A stretch of 64,000 nt of DNA from Aliivibrio wodanis (lineage in GTDB: Bacteria; Pseudomonadota; Gammaproteobacteria; Enterobacterales; Vibrionaceae), in contig LN554846.1 in NCBI GenBank assembly GCA_000953695.1, positions 1,364,001-1,428,000 on the forward strand, read 5' to 3'. Below the pieces are notes generated by a model, which saw only the letters and a list, made by a program, of their open reading frames with translations, was not told where the DNA came from and made no database searches. Position 1 is the stretch's first letter, and every line of letters starts with the position of its first letter. This document shows positions 62,948 to 64,000 of this stretch, in pieces. The position numbers and the translations under genes were made by a program.

Positions 62948-62971
62948 TCATCTAATTAAAAGAATTGGTAT
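62925..62971. repeat. Inverted repeat of the ATACCAAT type overlapping a gene end
   Basis: ATACCAATTC (62925-62934) and GAATTGGTAT (62962-62971) form a perfect 10-bp inverted repeat with a 27-base AT-rich middle. Ends resemble the elements at 13014 and 20457, so it is probably a short member of the same dispersed family. Confidence 0.6.
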
Positions 62972-63017
62972 AAACATAAGTTTTATGGACAAGATCATTC
63001 GTTGAATGAAAGAGATG

Positions 63018-63821
63018 TTATTTTTTCCTAAAAGGCTGAGTGAGCATTTTATCTAATCGTTGCTCGTTTGTTTTTCGGAACAAGGCAATTCCAATTTTCA
63101 TTTCTGGATGACCATCTCTAGGTTTTACTAGGTAAGTCTTTCCAATTCGATCCCAAACAGATAGAAAGAAACCATAATTATTATTCATTTCAGTAACATG
63201 GATAGAGTGATGAACACGATGTACATCTGGAGTTATAACTAGAGCACGTAAATACCGATCTAACCACTTAGGAATATAAAGGTTACTGTGATTAAACATC
63301 GCACTGACATTTAAAATGATCTCAAAAAGAATAACGGCTTCAACAGGGACCCCTAATACTCCAATGGTTGCAATCTTTATTAACATAGATAAGATCATTT
63401 CAATAGGATGAAAGCGAGTACCTGTTGTTACATCAATATCTTGATCGGAATGGTGCATTCGATGCAGTTTCCAAAGTAAAGGAACTTGGTGGAAAAGACG
63501 ATGTTGGAAATAGATAATCCAGTCTAACAATAAGACTGAAAGGAGAATAGTCAGAAAGTAAGGAGTATTAAGATAATTAAATAATCCAATACTTTCTTGT
63601 TGTGTAATTAAGGCCGCATCAATGGCAAGCAGTGGTAGAGTAAGGCGTAAAATTACACTATTAAAGACAATTAAAGCCAGGTTATTTAACCATCGAAGAG
63701 ATTTTTTTTGACTCAGTTTTTTTCGTGGCCAGGTGTATTCAGCTAAAGCAAAAATGATAAATGCAACGATAAAACAGCCTAAACGAAGGGAGTCATTGTA
63801 TTCAATCCAGTTAATTTCCAT
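63018..63821 (-). CDS. Sterol desaturase / fatty acid hydroxylase family membrane enzyme
   Basis: 267 residues with about four membrane segments. The histidine clusters of the di-iron fatty-acid hydroxylase superfamily are present: HRLFH (about 108-112), HRMHHSD (about 120-126), HRVHHS (about 202-207), with NHSNLYIP between. It would hydroxylate or desaturate a membrane lipid using oxygen. The substrate is unknown; the family is broad in marine gamma-proteobacteria. Leftward, divergent from the DTW gene. Confidence 0.88.
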   Translation of the reverse strand: MEINWIEYNDSLRLGCFIVAFIIFALAEYTWPRKKLSQKKSLRWLNNLALIVFNSVILRLTLPLLAIDAALITQQESIGLFNYLNTPYFLTILLSVLLLDWIIYFQHRLFHQVPLLWKLHRMHHSDQDIDVTTGTRFHPIEMILSMLIKIATIGVLGVPVEAVILFEIILNVSAMFNHSNLYIPKWLDRYLRALVITPDVHRVHHSIHVTEMNNNYGFFLSVWDRIGKTYLVKPRDGHPEMKIGIALFRKTNEQRLDKMLTQPFRKK

Positions 63822-63907
63822 TAGGAATTCTCTTATAGAACTTGTTATTACTTACACTGTAAGTAAAATGCGCTTCTTTTTCCATATAAATAGCTTGGTT
63901 ATTACAA

Positions 63908-64000
63908 ATGCGTATTCACAAAGTTCACCAATTACACAAAGAGAGATTAGCTCGTTCTACAAAACCCTTCAATGCGCGTGGGGCTAATGTAAACCGCTGT
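63908..64000 (+). CDS. DTW domain protein, partial (C-terminus beyond right edge)
   Basis: First 31 codons of a gene cut by the window end. The start ATG 63908 reads MRIHKVHQLHKERLARSTKP and then FNARGANVNRC. The RG-x-N-x-x-RC pattern is the start of the DTW domain Cys cluster (tRNA-uridine aminocarboxypropyltransferase, TapT/TuaA type). The upstream 87 bp shared with the sterol-desaturase gene probably hold both promoters. Confidence 0.65.
   Translation, partial: MRIHKVHQLHKERLARSTKPFNARGANVNRC

Noticed and set aside
63733-63987. 84-codon rightward frame at the window end
   Set aside because: Antisense to the N-terminus of the sterol-desaturase-family gene and overlapping in a different frame the well-supported start of the DTW gene.
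1-64000. CRISPR arrays, tRNA or rRNA genes, prophage structural genes
   Set aside because: No regularly spaced repeats, cloverleaf-like sequences, rRNA segments or phage head/tail genes were recognised on either strand.

Overview
The window looks like a chromosomal segment of a marine gamma-proteobacterium of the family Vibrionaceae, most likely an Aliivibrio (Vibrio) fischeri relative. Reasons: AT-rich intergenic DNA, the divergent norM/ribE pair, DUF3802 and NqrM-type proteins, an rbsDACBKR operon, a tandem glycine riboswitch ahead of an AGCS transporter, and the dispersed ATACCAATC-type inverted repeats. The species is inferred, not proven. No rRNA, tRNA or CRISPR array was seen.

Layout, left part. 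Positions 1-1560 hold the start of metC (leftward, cut by the window edge) and a small conserved-looking gene. Positions 1640-10880 form a defence island: type I restriction-modification genes hsdM, hsdS and hsdR, an embedded AAA ATPase/HNH nuclease pair resembling PtuA/PtuB (Septu or retron-type effectors) between hsdS and hsdR, and a YgjP-like zinc metalloprotease gene behind hsdR. Then come yiaY (iron alcohol dehydrogenase, FNR-like site), ribA, and a putatively Fur-controlled periplasmic iron locus (imelysin, di-heme oxidoreductase, imelysin-like lipoprotein, DUF1513 protein; 13160-18215). After a YcbL-like hydrolase and a small winged-helix protein lies an odd roughly 1 kb segment (19613-20659). 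It is bounded by 27-bp direct repeats and carries a glycine-rich bacteriocin- or toxin-like frame without a proper start, a coupled membrane protein, and a 175-bp MITE-like element.

Middle. Leftward genes for a DUF3943 protein and a TyrP-like transporter (two tandem TyrR-like boxes), cinA, a YfaE-like ferredoxin, a TPR-GAF-GGDEF protein, a LysE exporter, an MscS channel, and a glycine/alanine symporter under a tandem glycine riboswitch. Next are a coiled-coil membrane protein, a MATE exporter, a two-gene signalling unit (REC-CheC-like plus PAS and degenerate GGDEF), a secreted ATP-dependent DNA ligase, and the ribose operon with its repressor gene and a LacI-type operator. A HigBA-like toxin-antitoxin pair follows. 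Its antitoxin is split at an A_AAA_AAG sequence and its toxin has no standard start codon.

Right part. Small housekeeping-type genes (thiamine-binding-like, YjdM, ACT-domain, YkgJ), a DEAD-box helicase, a short polysaccharide group (GT4, GT2, flippase), YccF, and a DUF134 / NifX-like / NqrM-like operon with a palindromic operator, divergent from two small genes, one NifW-like. Then norM and ribE, a CPXCG protein, a fructosamine-kinase-like protein, DUF3802, an NlpC/P60 lipoprotein, abgT, an RsuA-like pseudouridine synthase ending inside a repeat, a sterol-desaturase-family enzyme, and the start of a DTW-domain gene cut by the right edge. Several genes are shorter than 60 codons and were found by reading intergenic DNA (27087, 29974, 32092, 52234).

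All family assignments are by recognition of motifs and overall sequence pattern; no database search was run.
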